From NCBI GenBank assembly GCA_017163975.1, contig JAFFSR010000242.1, forward strand, positions 5,915,001 through 5,979,000: 64,000 nt of DNA. Reading direction: 5' to 3'. A program made the translations under genes and the position numbers. Positions 26,160-38,712 of the stretch are shown here, piece by piece (position 1 is the stretch's first letter; every line of letters begins with the position of its first letter). The DNA comes from Anastatus disparis. Lineage: Eukaryota; Arthropoda; Insecta; Hymenoptera; Eupelmidae. The notes under the pieces are model-generated. The model had not been told where the DNA came from. It searched no databases and was given only the letters and a program-made list of their open reading frames with translations.

Positions 26160-27108
26160 GATTGTTCGAAATTTAAATTAAAAATTATTAGAATAAAATG
26201 ACTTTTTTAAACTAAATGTAACTTTAAATAACGCGATTACTTTTGCTTCGGACACGACGAATCGTTACATTTATATGTTATGTTGACTACTTGCAATTTT
26301 ATTCAAGACTAAGGTAAAAGTATATTGTTTTTATTTACCTTTACGGGATACATTAGCGGGAGAAAGATTTAATTTGGAATAATTTATTCCTGGATTTTAG
26401 TAACTTTTATTTTTAAATTTTGGTATCTCTTGATTTTGACTTTAAAATGAATAAATTCAAAACCATTAATTAATTTTGTGATTGAAATGAGACTTAAGTT
26501 TTTTTTCATTAATACTTATTGTATTTAAAAATCGATAGATAATAGTTTCTTTATTTTAAGGTCATCTCTATTCTTTATACTAATAATCTTAATTAAAATT
26601 TTTTTCTTCAAGTTTATTAACATGCAGGTGATAAAGAAAAAAAAAACGATTAACATTATCACAGTATAATTAATTTATTTAACAAAATAATTTGTCATCT
26701 TATTTACAAATACAAAATTTTTTTCATTTTATTTTAAATTTCATAAGATTCTTTGAAGATTAAAATTTAATAAAAATTCCCATCTTGGGCTCATATAAAT
26801 ATATACAATATAATGTAATTGATTAATTGTTAATATAGTAAAAATAGATCGGAAAACCAACACTTTTAATATATGTGCAGTAATAAAATATACAATACTA
26901 AATGATATTCATTTCATCAACGCAATATATTTACAAATAATTGTTACTATTTCATTTGCTTATTTGTCAAATCGAATATCGTTGTAAATATAACATAAAA
27001 TATTGATAAAATTTTCAGACTTGTGAACCCAATAAATTTAAGACGTTAAAAAATTATTGAAACTATTTTTAAAGGTTCATTTTTTAAAATAAAATTACAA
27101 ATCATTAT
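26160..27108. other. Intergenic region between CRAL-TRIO and Nischarin-like genes
   Basis: AT-rich DNA holding the presumed promoter of the CRAL-TRIO gene (near 26160-26300) and the 3' UTR of the Nischarin-like gene. No additional open frame or repeat family was recognised. Confidence 0.45.
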
Positions 27109-29017
27109 TCAAACTGTTGGTATTTCAGCTGAAAACAAAGGAGCATCAGTTGTACTGAATGTTGGAGATTTGCCCTCCTTTGCTATCCTCAAAGCTTGAA
27201 GAACTGAAACAGTATCGAGCTCTTTTTGATTTGGTTTTTCATTATCAAGATAAATGTCCGCAGCTCTTTTACCAAAAGGTTCTAATACTTTAACTCTATA
27301 ATCAACAATTGTTGACACAGGATTACCTGTCAGTCTGAGATTTTCTAAACAAGGTAGATTTCCTATATGTTTCACTTCTTGAATATTTTCAATTCTGTTA
27401 CAACTTATATCTAGACCTTCAAGGCAGTATAACTTTGAAAAACTCGCTAGCGAGCTTAAATTGTTGCGTGACAAATCAATATAAACAATTTTTCCTAACC
27501 TTGTATGAAGATTTTCAGGCAACGATGTAAAATTGTTCGATGCTAAATGAAGTTGCGATAATCTTGGTAAAAGAGTAACGTTCGATATTTCTCTTAGTCT
27601 ATTATTATTTAAAACAAGAGATTCAATATGTGGTAATAATTTAATAGCTTCGTCTATAACTTCAATTTGATTGTCACTTAAATCTAAATGTGTCACTTTA
27701 AACCACACATGTGAATCATTAACTGAATTAATATGTTTATGAACTTCTTCACACATTGTTAATTCTATAATATTTTTTAGCTTTGTGTTATGTACTTTGA
27801 GAACCTTAACTGTATCTCGAAGATTACCCATGTTATAAATATTGTCTACAGGATAATTATCTATTGTCAAATTTTCTACATTCTTAAAGGTTGTTAATTC
27901 AATGCTTAAAGATGCAGAATTAATATTACTTGTTCCATAAGCTTTATCGTTGCCCTTAATTATGAGATTTTTCAAATGAGAATTAAAATCTAACACATGA
28001 CTAAAGTCATATTTTTTATCTGTAACTTCCAAAGATGGACGAGGTTGTTTTAGCCTTTCACTTATTGCATGCATCTAAAAAAAGTAATAACAATTACATT
28101 AAAAAAGTTAAAATGTTTTTTGGATATAAAATTAGTATATGTTTAATATTCGTTTTGTAAAAAATATTTCTATCAAATACATTAATTAAATTTACAGCTT
28201 ACCTGTATTACATCAAATGTAAAACTTTCATTGCTGCGTAGAAGTGTTTCACCATCAGTAAAGAATCGACATGCTAAGTTTTGTAATAAAAAGAAAATTT
28301 CATAAACGTGTAAATCCAGAAATGTAGCCAATGGTCTGGGCATAATCTTTTTTAGATAAGTGTAAACTGTATTTAAATAATTTTCAAGTCCTAAACGTCT
28401 TTTTTCAACAAAAGTTTCAGACTTATTACCAATCAACTTTTTTGGTGGAAGTATATCCTTTTCCACGCAATGGTCTAAAACTAAAGTATCATGAAGTTCT
28501 GCAAATTCGCTATACCTGTGGGAATCATAATTATAAAATTAGTTATTTATTAAAAATTTATGTCAAAAACTTAAAATTATTTCAAGCCAAAAATTTATGT
28601 ATTTATACATTTGTAAGCTTTAAAAATTATCATTTCAAGTGAAAACAAAAATATAACATATAAATATACTCTTTAGATTTTAAAATTGCATTAAAAAAAA
28701 ACGATTATCAACTTATAAAAATACTACAATAGCTTTTATTTATACTATTCACTCAATAAATATTTTAAATATTCAATTGTGTTTATTCAGTTACACATAT
28801 CTATGTTTAAGAAGAACAGTTATCAGTACTTGATAATTCTTTATCAAAATGAATCTGTTTTGTTTAAATACCATTGATTCTTTGTTTACCTGTGTTTAAC
28901 CGTCCATTTTACAGTACCTATCCTGACTTCAACCAAATAATACGTAACATTATCTGTGGTTTCAGTTGACGGAATGCTAAGCTGTACATCCTCTTGATTC
29001 ATGAGAAAGCAAGCCAT
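27109..29017 (-). CDS. nisch: Nischarin-like protein (PX domain plus leucine-rich repeats)
   Basis: Three coding exons on the minus strand, 29017-28890, 28515-28203 and 28074-27109, join in frame to about 468 residues. Residues about 10-120 form a PX domain: YYLVEVRIGTVKWTVKHRYSEF carries the RYSEF phosphoinositide-binding signature across the first splice junction, followed by LPPKKLIGN and a PRPL segment. From about residue 250 there are roughly five or six leucine-rich repeats (for example LDLSDNQIEVI, LVLNNNRLREI, LHLASNNFTSLP, IDLSRNNLSSL, LDISCNRIENI, LRLTGNPVSTI). This order, PX then LRR, is that of Nischarin, an endosomal PX protein that binds integrin alpha-5 and restrains Rac/PAK signalling and migration in mammals. 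It is shorter than vertebrate Nischarin, which has a long C-terminal extension, as expected for the insect form. A downstream ATG at 28074 begins exon 3 but lies inside the chain. Confidence 0.9.
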
Positions 29018-30760
29018 TGTTTCAAGTTATTCAGTGTGTAAAATACTTTTCACTACAATAAAGAAAAAATAATGGTTTATTTTCTATAATTTAAAAAAAA
29101 TTTTTTAAGCAACAATATTCTATAATGTAAGTTATTGTTTATAGAAATATTTATATTATTGATCAAATAGAATAATGAATAGAAAATTCATTTTTGAATG
29201 AACTAATAGCATGCAATAAAATATTTAAACGACTACTAGCATTATTCATATTTGAAATTGTAATTGAAACTACTTATAAATGAAAATTAACATTAGATTT
29301 GTTTAGATAATCAATAGTTCAAAATGAAATGTTAAAAATTAATTTAAAAAAAATTCATACAAATAAAAATTTACAAACTAAATAAAAAAATATAAATTTG
29401 AGGTTAACCTAAAACGTATAATCCAAATTGGTACTGAGGACGTGGTTGTTTTGCGAAAGTTTGCTATTCTTGCGACACATCACATCGAAGTTTAGTAGGT
29501 GTCTTCAACTACACAACGTTTAATGGTTTAATCGTTCGTTTCTTTTTTTTTCTTCTTTTTTTCCGTCGTTTGCAGAATTTATCAAAAATAAGCTTAAAAA
29601 GTATGTTATCTCGACGGTTGGCAAAACATCTCTGGCATGCAACTACTACAGTTGCAAACTAACACTGTCATTTCTTGAAAAATTGCTCCTTTTTCTCTAA
29701 ATTACAATAATTAAATTTTTTGACACAATTAACTTTAAACGCGATGTATAAAGTTTACGCCTCTTTTTCTTGTTCTTTGTTAATTGCATGTAACACTAAC
29801 ACACTTGCAAGCTAAATAAACAGACGATGCATCTCAAAAGTTGGAGATGGGTCTCGTTCATGCGCGATATGTTTGTCACGGACGCGCTCTGTCTGAGTAT
29901 TTAAATAAATAAAAGCTGTTCTTTTTTGCGATTGTTCTTTCCAGCTGATTTGTTCCGTTTACATAAAATGTGCTGGTCAAAATAAGCAACATTTTATCAA
30001 GAAGTGCTCTACAATGCCGATGCACGATAATAGCGCGCTATTCAAATGGTTAAACAGAAAACTACTTATTCTATTTCAATAGATAAATGTGTAGTACAGC
30101 TTTGAAAATTTTATATTTAAAAAATTATGGAAATCATTGATAATTAAATAATTTGATTTTAATATTTAATTATTTATTGTATAATGATATTTAATTAATA
30201 GTGTCAAATAATTTTTATTATAAATTTGTAGTGAAAAATAAATATTTTATAACAATATCGCTAAAGTGTCATATAGAACAATTTAGTAAGCAACGTGTAG
30301 TTTATTAATTTATGATTGAGTTTTGTGCATAAAAAGCGAAAAATACAATTATTAATGTGTTTTAGTGTCAGGGGGTTAGGGGGGAATTAACTTTGAAAAT
30401 TGGCTATCAACTTAGAAAGACATTAACGAGATTAACTTTAATAATGACTTTTAATTTTAAACTTCAAATTTTTTGTAACAATGATTAAATAAAAAAATTT
30501 TTCAAGAAAGATAATTAATTTTTTAAGTAAATTTAACTTATGATTGAGCAATTAATTGAGTAATAACAAATGTATTATTATATTTTGAAAAATTGAATTG
30601 CTGTTTCTAATACATTTTACAAATGCAATTTACTGCAAGTTTACAAAAAAAGAATCTTAACTATATTTTAATCATTTTTATAAAATGTTCAAATTATACA
30701 TCACTTTACAATGAACATGCACAAATAAATAATCAATCAATTTTTTTTATTTTTTATTAT
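29018..30760. other. Upstream region of the Nischarin-like gene
   Basis: Contains the Nischarin 5' leader and probable promoter (somewhat CpG-richer near 29440-29900). From about 29965 to 30420 it shows recognisable similarity to 54750-55310 between P450 genes 3 and 4 (see findings). No protein-coding gene is recognised. Confidence 0.45.
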
Positions 30761-30801
30761 TTAACGTCTCGTTATTTATGCTATCATTGCAATGCTAATT
30801 A

Positions 30802-31283
30802 CCCTATTGAAAAAAAACACGTGTTATTTTCATGTGTTAGAAAATACGTAAAAAAAGTACGTGAAAATAACACTAGTTCCAAACATGTTAAATTTGCATG
30901 TTTTTTCAAGTCATTTTTTCGTGTTTTTTTTTTCATGTGTTTTATCACGTATTTTTCACATATTTTGGTTGACGTAAAATTTTGTGAAAAATTCTTGCCT
31001 ATTGAAAAAAATACGTGTTTTTTGTACGCATAAATAACACATTTCAAAGACGTATTTTTTACAAGTGTTTTTTACATGTAAAATTTTCGGGTTTTTTCAT
31101 ATATTTAGTCATTTTTATACGTGTTTTGTACATATCTTTTTTGTATATTCTTTCGTATTTAAAGCTACGCATTTGTCATTAATAAACTTTTTATTTTTAT
31201 TACAATTACAATAAAAATATCTCATAAGGAGTATTTATACTTTATTTAAACCCTATTAACGAAAAATACGTTTTTTCTACACG
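30802..31283. mobile_element. Foldback element built of ACACGTGTT-type words
   Basis: Starts with CCCTATTGAAAAAAAACACG at the exact break in the SINE. The end motif recurs in direct orientation at about 30998 (CCTATTGAAAAAAATACGTG) and in decayed form at 31251 (CCCTATTAACGAAAAATACG). The interior is an irregular run of ACGTGT, CACGTATTTTTC, CATGTGTTTT and similar words that pair with one another. The open frames on both strands here (136 and 82 codons) are by-products of this low-complexity sequence. Confidence 0.5.
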
Positions 31284-31285
31284 TA

Positions 31286-31839
31286 CACTGAGCGCGGATT
31301 TCAGTTAGCGCAGCCAAATTTTCCAGTAACCGTTACTGACATCGTGCAATAACATGCGTTCAGTTACAATCACTAGAAAAAGCGAGTAAAAGAAGCTTTT
31401 CCTTGCGGCTCATCAATGTTATTTTTTAAAAATATATTGTTTACAATCGAATATGCAAAGAAAACGTAGATTTGATGTCTGATTTATGAATTTTTAGGTT
31501 GTTGTTACACATTTATTATAACTTGAACTTAAAACAATCAATAAGAAAAAGTAAGGTTAGCTCCAATATAACTAAAATATTCTAATAAAATCTTTAACAA
31601 ATTGACAAATATTTCTCTCTACTGATTCATTTTCAACGTCGCGAAAATATTTACATTTATTATGCAATCAAAATCTTCCTTAAATGATTAAGCTACAAAA
31701 ATAAAATAATATCTAACAAGTCTAGTAAGTTGTTTTTACTCGTTTTTTCGAATAATCATTACTGAACACTTGTTACTATGTAGAATAAGTAACCATTACT
31801 ACAAAATTTAGCTGTGATGACTGAAATTCGCGCTCAGTG
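31286..31839. mobile_element. MITE with ~110-bp terminal inverted repeats and TA target duplication
   Basis: Left end CACTGAGCGCGGATTTCAGT and right end, on the other strand, CACTGAGCGCGAATTTCAGT, each flanked by TA (31284-31285 and 31840-31841). The inverted similarity continues inward for about 110 bases to a shared GAGTAAAA. No transposase frame is present. TA duplication suggests mobilisation by a Tc1/mariner-type transposase. Confidence 0.75.
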
Positions 31840-31863
31840 TATATTTAATAACTCCCCGAAGAT

Positions 31864-32108
31864 CGAAGAGCTATTACTACCCAGAGTGTCTAGCTTCTTA
31901 TATAATGTGTCTTCAAAATTTGTATAAGGGATGTCAAAACTTAGAAAAACGCCATCTAGTGATTTAAAATCGCTATTGATGATCGATTATGTCGGTCTGA
32001 CTTTAAGTCACTAGGTGGCGTTTTTCTAAGTTTTGTCATCCCTTATATAAATTTTGAAGACACATTAGATATAAGAAGTCAGACTCTCTGTGTCGTAGAA
32101 GTTCTTCG
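31864..32108. repeat. Long hairpin element, copy 1
   Basis: Arms of about 100 bases run from CGAAGAGCTATTAC (31864) through TGTGTCTTCAAAATTTGTAT and AGAAAAACGCCATCTAGTGA to a 45-base loop, then back through TCACTAGGTGGCGTTTTTCT to GTTCTTCG (32108). A diverged second copy lies at 39682-39884. Each arm carries a sequence close to the CTCF core consensus (31950-31962 and 32008-32020). Confidence 0.75.
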
Positions 32109-32125
32109 CATGAGCCACTGATGAC

Positions 32126-33177
32126 ATAAAATATTCTATTTCCCCTTTCTACGTACTTGAAGGATATTTAAAAAAAATTTTTTATTTAAATATTTGATAG
32201 TTTACATAAAAAAAGAAAGATTTTAAAAATAAAGATGATAGGTAAAGAAAGTATATAAACTGTATGTCATAATGAAAGCATTAAATAAAATTAATTTTTT
32301 AAATTATTTTATTTAAAGTTGCTACAATTAACTTTAGATCTAACTATATAATTTCAGGCAGTCGTAAATATATCCAATTACTTGTATAGATTGTATACAT
32401 TCTGAATAAGAAAAAATATATAAAAACATTTGATAAAAGTTACAAGACAATAAAATCGTAACCACTCTTTCTCTTCACATTCAATTATCTTTTATTCTAA
32501 TAAAGAAATTGACACTTTAAATCTAATAATAACTATCATAAAGATATATAATATTTACAATAAAAAAAATTAATATATTTTAAAATAAATTTGTAAGTAA
32601 AAATATTATTTACTATTTTTAATAATTTTGTATAAGATTTTTTAATCATTGTTTATAAACAAAAAATCTGTTCTTAGTATTTTTTTCAATCTTGTTTTTT
32701 TATAAACTATTTAAATCATTATAATTAAAGTGTATAAATAAAGATATAAAAACGGTACAAAATATTATTGCACATTATAAAATTTTAATTAAATCATATC
32801 TGGTTATGCGGCATATTAATAGTCGATAAATTGTATTAAAAACTATTTATTATTTTAGAGATATCTAATAAAAAATAAAATATATATACATAAACTTTGT
32901 TTTTTTTAATAAAAAATATTTGTATCATAATTAAAACAACTAAATAAAAAAAGAGACTATAGAAAAAAGAAATTTTTTTTATCACAATAAAACCGATTAA
33001 TATAGATCTTCTATAAATAATTGTTTTCTATATGGATTAATCGGCCCATCCAAAAAATCTAAACTAATTCGGTTTCGTTTAAAATTTTTTTTTTGTAATT
33101 ATAGTCTTATTACTACGTAATTCTGTATGTTTGATAATTTTTCACTGGTCGTATTTAACAATATAGCATAGATACGC
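32126..33177. other. Intergenic region downstream of the helicase
   Basis: Very AT-rich DNA with no recognisable gene. It should contain the helicase 3' UTR near its right end. No repeat family was identified beyond simple A/T runs. Confidence 0.45.
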
Positions 33178-36100
33178 TTATAAAATAGTGCATTTTTTAC
33201 TTTTCTTGCTCTTTTCGCTATTCGATTTTCGTGACACTAAGCTACTTGTAGAAGCGTACATATTTAAATTATTAAATTGATCATTAAGCCCAGCAACTTT
33301 TTTATCAATTTCATTTGGATAATTACTTTGCAGTCTTAGATTATTTGAATAAAGACCTTTCTTCTTGCAATCTGTAAAAATAATGATATATTGTTATTTT
33401 AAAAATTATGGGTAAAAAACAAGTTTTATAAAATTTTATAAACTTACTGCAATCGTCCAAATTATTTTCATCATTTACAGGTACATTTGTTTCATTATTT
33501 TTAGATTTTGAAGATGTTTCTGGTGGATCCTCGTTATCACAAATAACATCAGTATTTGTGGATGTATTCATCTTTCTGATTTCATCATCAATTATAATTT
33601 TCAAAGACACTTTTGGTACCGGTTGAGGTTGTTTTGATACAAATTGATTAGGTCTTTCGTAGTAATTAGCACCTATGTAAGCCTTATTTTCTATACAATA
33701 TTTCAAAAGATAATTACAATTAGGATCAATCGCATGAACATTTGGATGACCAATTACAATCATCAGCGATTTAGCTCGAGACACAGCAACATTAAAACGT
33801 TTTGGATCGGAAAGAAATCCAACTTTATATCGTGGCGATATCATATCATCACCCTTAACAGTAGATAATATAATAATTTCTTTTTCCTTTCCTTGAAAGG
33901 TTTGTATGGTTCCAACTTCAACGTCTTTGAATACTGAATTCCCCAGCATATGTTGTAATATTAGCTTTTGTGTTGTATAAGGCGTTATAATCCCAATGTC
34001 ACTTGGCTTGCATATAGAATTGCCAAAATTACTTCCAACTAAACGTCTTAGGTAGTCCATTACTAAATGCACTTCGTTCATATTGTAAAAGCTATAAAAT
34101 TTTTAACAGTTTTTAATTTATAATATTTTTTATGAACGAGATATATTAAACAATTTAGTGCACTGCTAGAAATGTACATTTTTAAAACAGTAAATACTGA
34201 TTGAGCTGGTTAAATTACTGACTTAATTAGGGTAGTAACTATCAGTTATAGACTTGATCTAGTTATGCAAATAAAAAGATGTCAACATAATTTAAATGGT
34301 CATTAACGAGCCAATGTTAATCATTTAAAAAATATTACTTAGTAACCGATATCAGTTGGTTTCTATATTAAAAATTAGAATTGCAATTTTCTTGTAAAAA
34401 ATAATATATTAACAAACTTATTGAAATATTGATATAATATAAAATATTTATTTTAAGTTACCAACTAAAATCGATTACATTTTATTCCAACCAGAGAATC
34501 TTTGACCTTTTAAATTCATTTTTAATCTCATTAATTTAAAAACTAAAAACTTTTAAATTAAAAATTAAAAACTTTACAAACCTTTGTGAATTTTCACTTG
34601 TAGCGTGAACTCCTCTTATTCCGTGAAAAATTATAGGAAATTGTTTGTTCACCAAACCATGCCAAATTTTATTTTTTTCATCGTTATTATATTTTAATGC
34701 ATCATGATAAAATAGTCTGTTTGAAATATGTATTATAGCAGGATGATTCCTATAATTTATTAGCAATTTAGTAACGTAGTTGGAATTATATTCATCATTT
34801 CCGTTACTTTCATAAGGACTATAATTCATCATTCTTTCCAACATGGATTTACCTTAAATAAAATAAAAAAAGCACAATTTAACTAAATTATTTTAATTAT
34901 TAAATCCTAATTAATACATATTATTCTAGGTTACCTAACATAGTTTCAGCAAGTCCTGACCTTATCACCGGTCCTAATTGCTTAGGATCACCAGCTAAAA
35001 CTATTTGCCCATGGAGTTTATTTTGTTGATGATGACTGGTTAGCAATGAAAAAGGAATCATTGTTTCAGATTCCGTAGCTTGGCCAGCTTCATCGATGAA
35101 TATATAAGAGAAATCATTTATTTTTGAATCGGACAACTTCAATCTAAAAATATACATTAATAAATCAAAATTTATTATTAGCGTGTTATATTTTTATGAA
35201 AGCTAGAAATGCTTTTCAATAATATTTTTAATTTTTTAATTCTCATCAATATAAATTTAATTACCTTATGGATGTGCATAGTGTACTAATAATAATTTTC
35301 GGCATGCTTTTTAGAGGAAGCATAACGATTGCTCCATCAATACAATTTGAGCATTCTAGAATATTTTCATCAATTGTAGATCTGTAAATATAAATAAAAT
35401 TATTTATTTAAGATTTCAATTTATTAATACGCTTGGAGTGCTGAGAAAAAGTCACTTTAAAGGACTAGAACTACAGTAAAAACTTTACGTTTATAAAATA
35501 TCTTATCTAACGTAATAGTAACATGATTTTTAAATAATTGTACTTTTCTCAATTTCATAAACAAATGAAGATATGATGTATGTTTTCAATAATTACTTAC
35601 ACAACTGTAGAACGGCTGTACATTCGATGTAAATACTTTTTCTCTACATATTTTAACAAACGTATTGTTATAACATCTGCTGCTGCATTGGAGGGTGTAC
35701 AGACTAAAATGCGTTTATCAGTACACATCATTGCCTTGAATAAAATATAAAAAAAAAATTAATATGAAATAGATAAAATATATTATTTTTTATATTAAAA
35801 ATTTTCATTTACCTGACATACGGCTTCAACTACAGTTGCAGTTTTGCCAGTTCCCGGAGGTCCGTATAATATGTATGGTGCACCCAATGATGTTTTATTT
35901 AATATATTGAGTATACATTGTTTTTGTTCTGGATTATTAGCTATTTTTTCATTAAACCAATGTAAGCTATGGAAATTTTTAATTATTTAATGTTATATTG
36001 AAAAAATAGTACATTATACAACTAGGAAGTAAAGACGTATATTTTTCTCAAGGGTAAATTTGCGATCCAAGCAAGTGAAGCGAGAAAAGTAAACACCCGA

Positions 36101-37140
36101 GGGAGGAATAGACTTTGTTCCCAAGTAGCATATAATGCTTTATTTCCAGCTCAACCGTAGCCACGTTATTAATTTAAAATAAGTGGGCCCAATTGGAAAA
36201 AATTAGAAATAAATTTTTTCTGGTAATTTTCAATAGTTTCTTCAATTTTTTTAATTTTTAATTTAGCGGAAGAAACGAAATTTTGAGTAAATTAGACGTA
36301 AAATTTGACTGCTTACGACCCGCGTTTCGTGTTAATACAGTGGCCATTTCTGTTAAGGGAATAAAAATGAATATTAAATTATTTACTTACCTCATATTTG
36401 GATTGCGGATTATTTCTGTACTTGTAGGAAATATATATGATCTTAAATTATGCATTTGTGACAAAGCAAAATGTTGACACCAGAATGGAAAATTATTTAA
36501 ACGAAATTTAACATCATATCGATGATTTTCGTTATAATTGCTGCATAAGCTAAAAATATAATAATTATTACAAAAGTTTTTGAAGTAGATTCAAAGCATA
36601 CTTAAAATAATATAATTTTACTAAGTTTTAATGAATTTGAAATGCGTAAAATTAAAATATGTATATATTATTTTATCATCGAATCTTTTACCTAATATTG
36701 CCTTCCACGATAATATGATCATCCATAACTTCTTTAACTTTCGCACAACATGCAAAATGAGTCTTAACATTAATAATGTTGATGAGATCGTTCACTAAAA
36801 TCGTTGGTCTTCCTTCCAGTTGATTCCGAACATAAATTTGAAAATAATTTTCATCGATTCTTAATATTTTTTGTTTTTTCAGATCATATCTCCTTAAATT
36901 TTTTAAACATTCTATTTCCTCTACCCATAGCATCAATTCAAGATAATATAAATAAGTTTTTGCATCAAATTCCAATTGGTCAACTTTTTTAAAAACCGAT
37001 AGCTCGTCTAAGTATTTCGTCTCTTCCAATGTCATGCCATCCCATGGTTTTAGTTGTCGAATTATAACTTTATGTAATGCAACTGGAAATCGATAATCTA
37101 AAGTTGATACCTTTTTATTGTTCACAAAAGTAGTTGCCAT
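33178..37140 (-). CDS. armi: Armitage/MOV10-type superfamily 1 RNA helicase
   Basis: Nine minus-strand exons join in frame to about 776 residues: 37140-36692, 36549-36391, 35966-35813, 35734-35601, 35381-35265, 35143-34935, 34852-34582, 34091-33448 and 33371-33178. SF1 motifs appear in order: Walker A GPPGTGKT (residues about 238-245), CTPSNAAAD (Ia), DEAGQA (Walker B, about 355-360), LAGDPKQLGP (III), NYRNHP (IV), TIQTFQGKEKEIIILS (V) and RFNVAVSRAK (VI). The C-terminus is Ser/Lys-rich. The Upf1-like core with DEAGQA is that of MOV10, MOV10L1 and Armitage; Armitage acts in piRNA biogenesis and RISC loading at perinuclear and mitochondrial sites. Full-length Armitage is over 1,100 residues, so about 350-400 N-terminal residues are missing here. 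A splice acceptor (TTACAG|GAAATG) directly precedes the ATG, so there is an upstream exon, coding or untranslated, that was not found. MOV10 rather than Armitage cannot be excluded. Confidence 0.85.
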
Positions 37141-37143
37141 TTC

Positions 37144-37714
37144 CTGTAATTAAATAATAATACGATCTCATCATGAATCAGTTTTGAGGACCTGTTTTGT
37201 ATTTTTAAGTTTAATTATATTTTGTAACGTCATTATTAAAATAATTTTGCAGATTAAATTTGACTTTATATTATTAAAAATTATAACGAAAAATTTTAAT
37301 GCAAGATCATATATTTATTTTTTAATAATTGAAGTATTTGAAAAGAAGTGTATTATAATATATAAACAAAAAGTTAATGTGTGGTAATGAGAGCATATGA
37401 TCGTCGACTTTCATCGTTTAAATCATTTTAATTTGCTACAAAGGAAAAGCTATATTTATCAATTTCATTTTTAAGCTTTGTTAATATAAACAAGCTTATA
37501 AGGAAATTGCGCTCTTTTATTACGACGCTTATTATTTTTTAATTTGTGTATAAAATTACGAGTTTATAAAATTTTTCGATGAACAGAATATCAGCAAGGA
37601 TGCATGTTTGGGTAATGTATAGTAGTTTTCAATTTTTCTTTAAGCATAAGTATTTCATGTTTTTCATGTGACCGTTATAGTGTTGTTATAAACTAGACTA
37701 GTTAACAAACTACT
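37144..37714. other. Region upstream of the first recognised helicase exon
   Basis: AT-rich, without a clear minus-strand coding exon. It may hold an intron of the helicase leading to an unrecognised upstream exon. A 67-codon plus-strand frame at 37184-37387 looks random. Confidence 0.4.
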
Positions 37715-37715
37715 C

Positions 37716-38033
37716 TACTAAAAAAATGACATGAGATCTCACGAGAGATCTTATATGCAAAAAAATTTATTTCTTTCGAGACCCGATCTCATGTGCTTAA
37801 AAATATTATTTTTCTCAACACCCGATTTCACATAAGATCTCACGTGAGATCTCAGGTGGGATTGAGTGTTAAGAAAAATAAAAATTTTGGCACATGAGAT
37901 CTCACGTAATATCGGGTGCCAACAAAAATAAAATTTTTTTGTACATGAGATCTTACGTGAGATTTCATGTGAGATCTCGTTTCATTTTCGATCGTGAGAA
38001 CTTACGTGAGATCTTATGTCATTTTTTTCAGTA
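37716..38033. mobile_element. Foldback element of GAGATCTCACGTGAGATC words
   Basis: Left end TACTAAAAAAATGACATGAG and right end, reverse-complemented, TACTGAAAAAAATGACATAA are inverted repeats, each beginning with TA that may be a target duplication. The interior repeats self-complementary words such as GAGATCTC, TCTCACGTGAGATC and CACATGAGATCTCACG. No coding capacity. The left end matches the CACTGAAAA style of nearby TA-flanked elements. Confidence 0.65.
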
Positions 38034-38177
38034 GGTTAGCTTCGGGGTATAAAGGTTTCTTATGATTTAGCTTATTCTATCTGCGATATGTTGTATGAAA
38101 GTATAATTGCTATCAATATAACCCCGGATTTATATTCAGAAAAAATATATCCTCGGGGACATATTCAATATGCTATA

Positions 38178-38486
38178 CACTGAAAAGGGGTTAGAACAGT
38201 GGTTGTACTCTATGGCGGCGAGTGGCGCTAGTATCGATAGCGAACATTCATTGAAGTACGAGAGAGATGCTAGTGTTTTCTAGAGGATAATGAGTGCTCT
38301 CTGCGAGGTTTTGAGTGTTCTCCGCGATGTTTTTTGTTCGAAGAAATGAACAGGTCTTCGCTCAGAGAATAATGAGTCTTCTCTAGAGACTACTAGTTCG
38401 CATTTTGACGCGTAGGCTGACTGTATTCTAAAAATGACACCGATTGTACCGTAGAGTACAGTCACAGTTCGCTTCCCTTTTCAGTG
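38178..38486. mobile_element. TA-flanked MITE with CACTGAAAAGGG ends
   Basis: Ends CACTGAAAAGGG and CCCTTTTCAGTG are flanked by TA (38176-38177 and 38487-38488). Imperfect inverted similarity continues for about 38 bases, including TGTACTCTA on each side. The internal sequence is comparatively GC-rich and encodes nothing recognisable; a 61-codon minus-strand frame lies inside. Confidence 0.7.
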
Positions 38487-38712
38487 TAGTAAGTTGGGAT
38501 ACAGCTGAGATCGAAAGTACGATGTGAACGCCAATGTGTTTGGTATGGATAGTAGTGTAAGCGTGGTGATACTGACGCGTGCGTATCACGGAGAGAAATT
38601 TGGCTATCGTACATTGACAACAAATATCACTCGTAGATTGCGAACTATATTATAACCTTAAATTGGATTAATGAATATATTCTATTTTCAAAATGAGAAT
38701 CTTACAGTAGAG

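Larger units (their letters stand above)
30761..32125 (-). mobile_element. SINE copy split by nested insertions
   Basis: The tail of the tRNA-derived SINE (minus orientation) is at 30761-30801 and the head, TGAGCCACTGATGAC, is at 32111-32125. About 1.3 kb of other repeats lies between: a CCCTATTGAAAA word element from 30802, a TA-flanked CACTG MITE (31286-31839) and a long hairpin (31864-32108). The 30801/30802 junction is sharp. The middle of the SINE is missing or overwritten, so not every step of the nesting can be reconstructed. Confidence 0.6.

Noticed and set aside
30623..31047. Overlapping open frames of 136 and 82 codons on opposite strands
   Set aside because: They lie wholly in a palindromic word repeat; both translations are Phe/Lys-rich artefacts of that sequence.
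38280..38465. 61-codon minus-strand frame
   Set aside because: Contained within the TA-flanked MITE and shows no resemblance to a protein.
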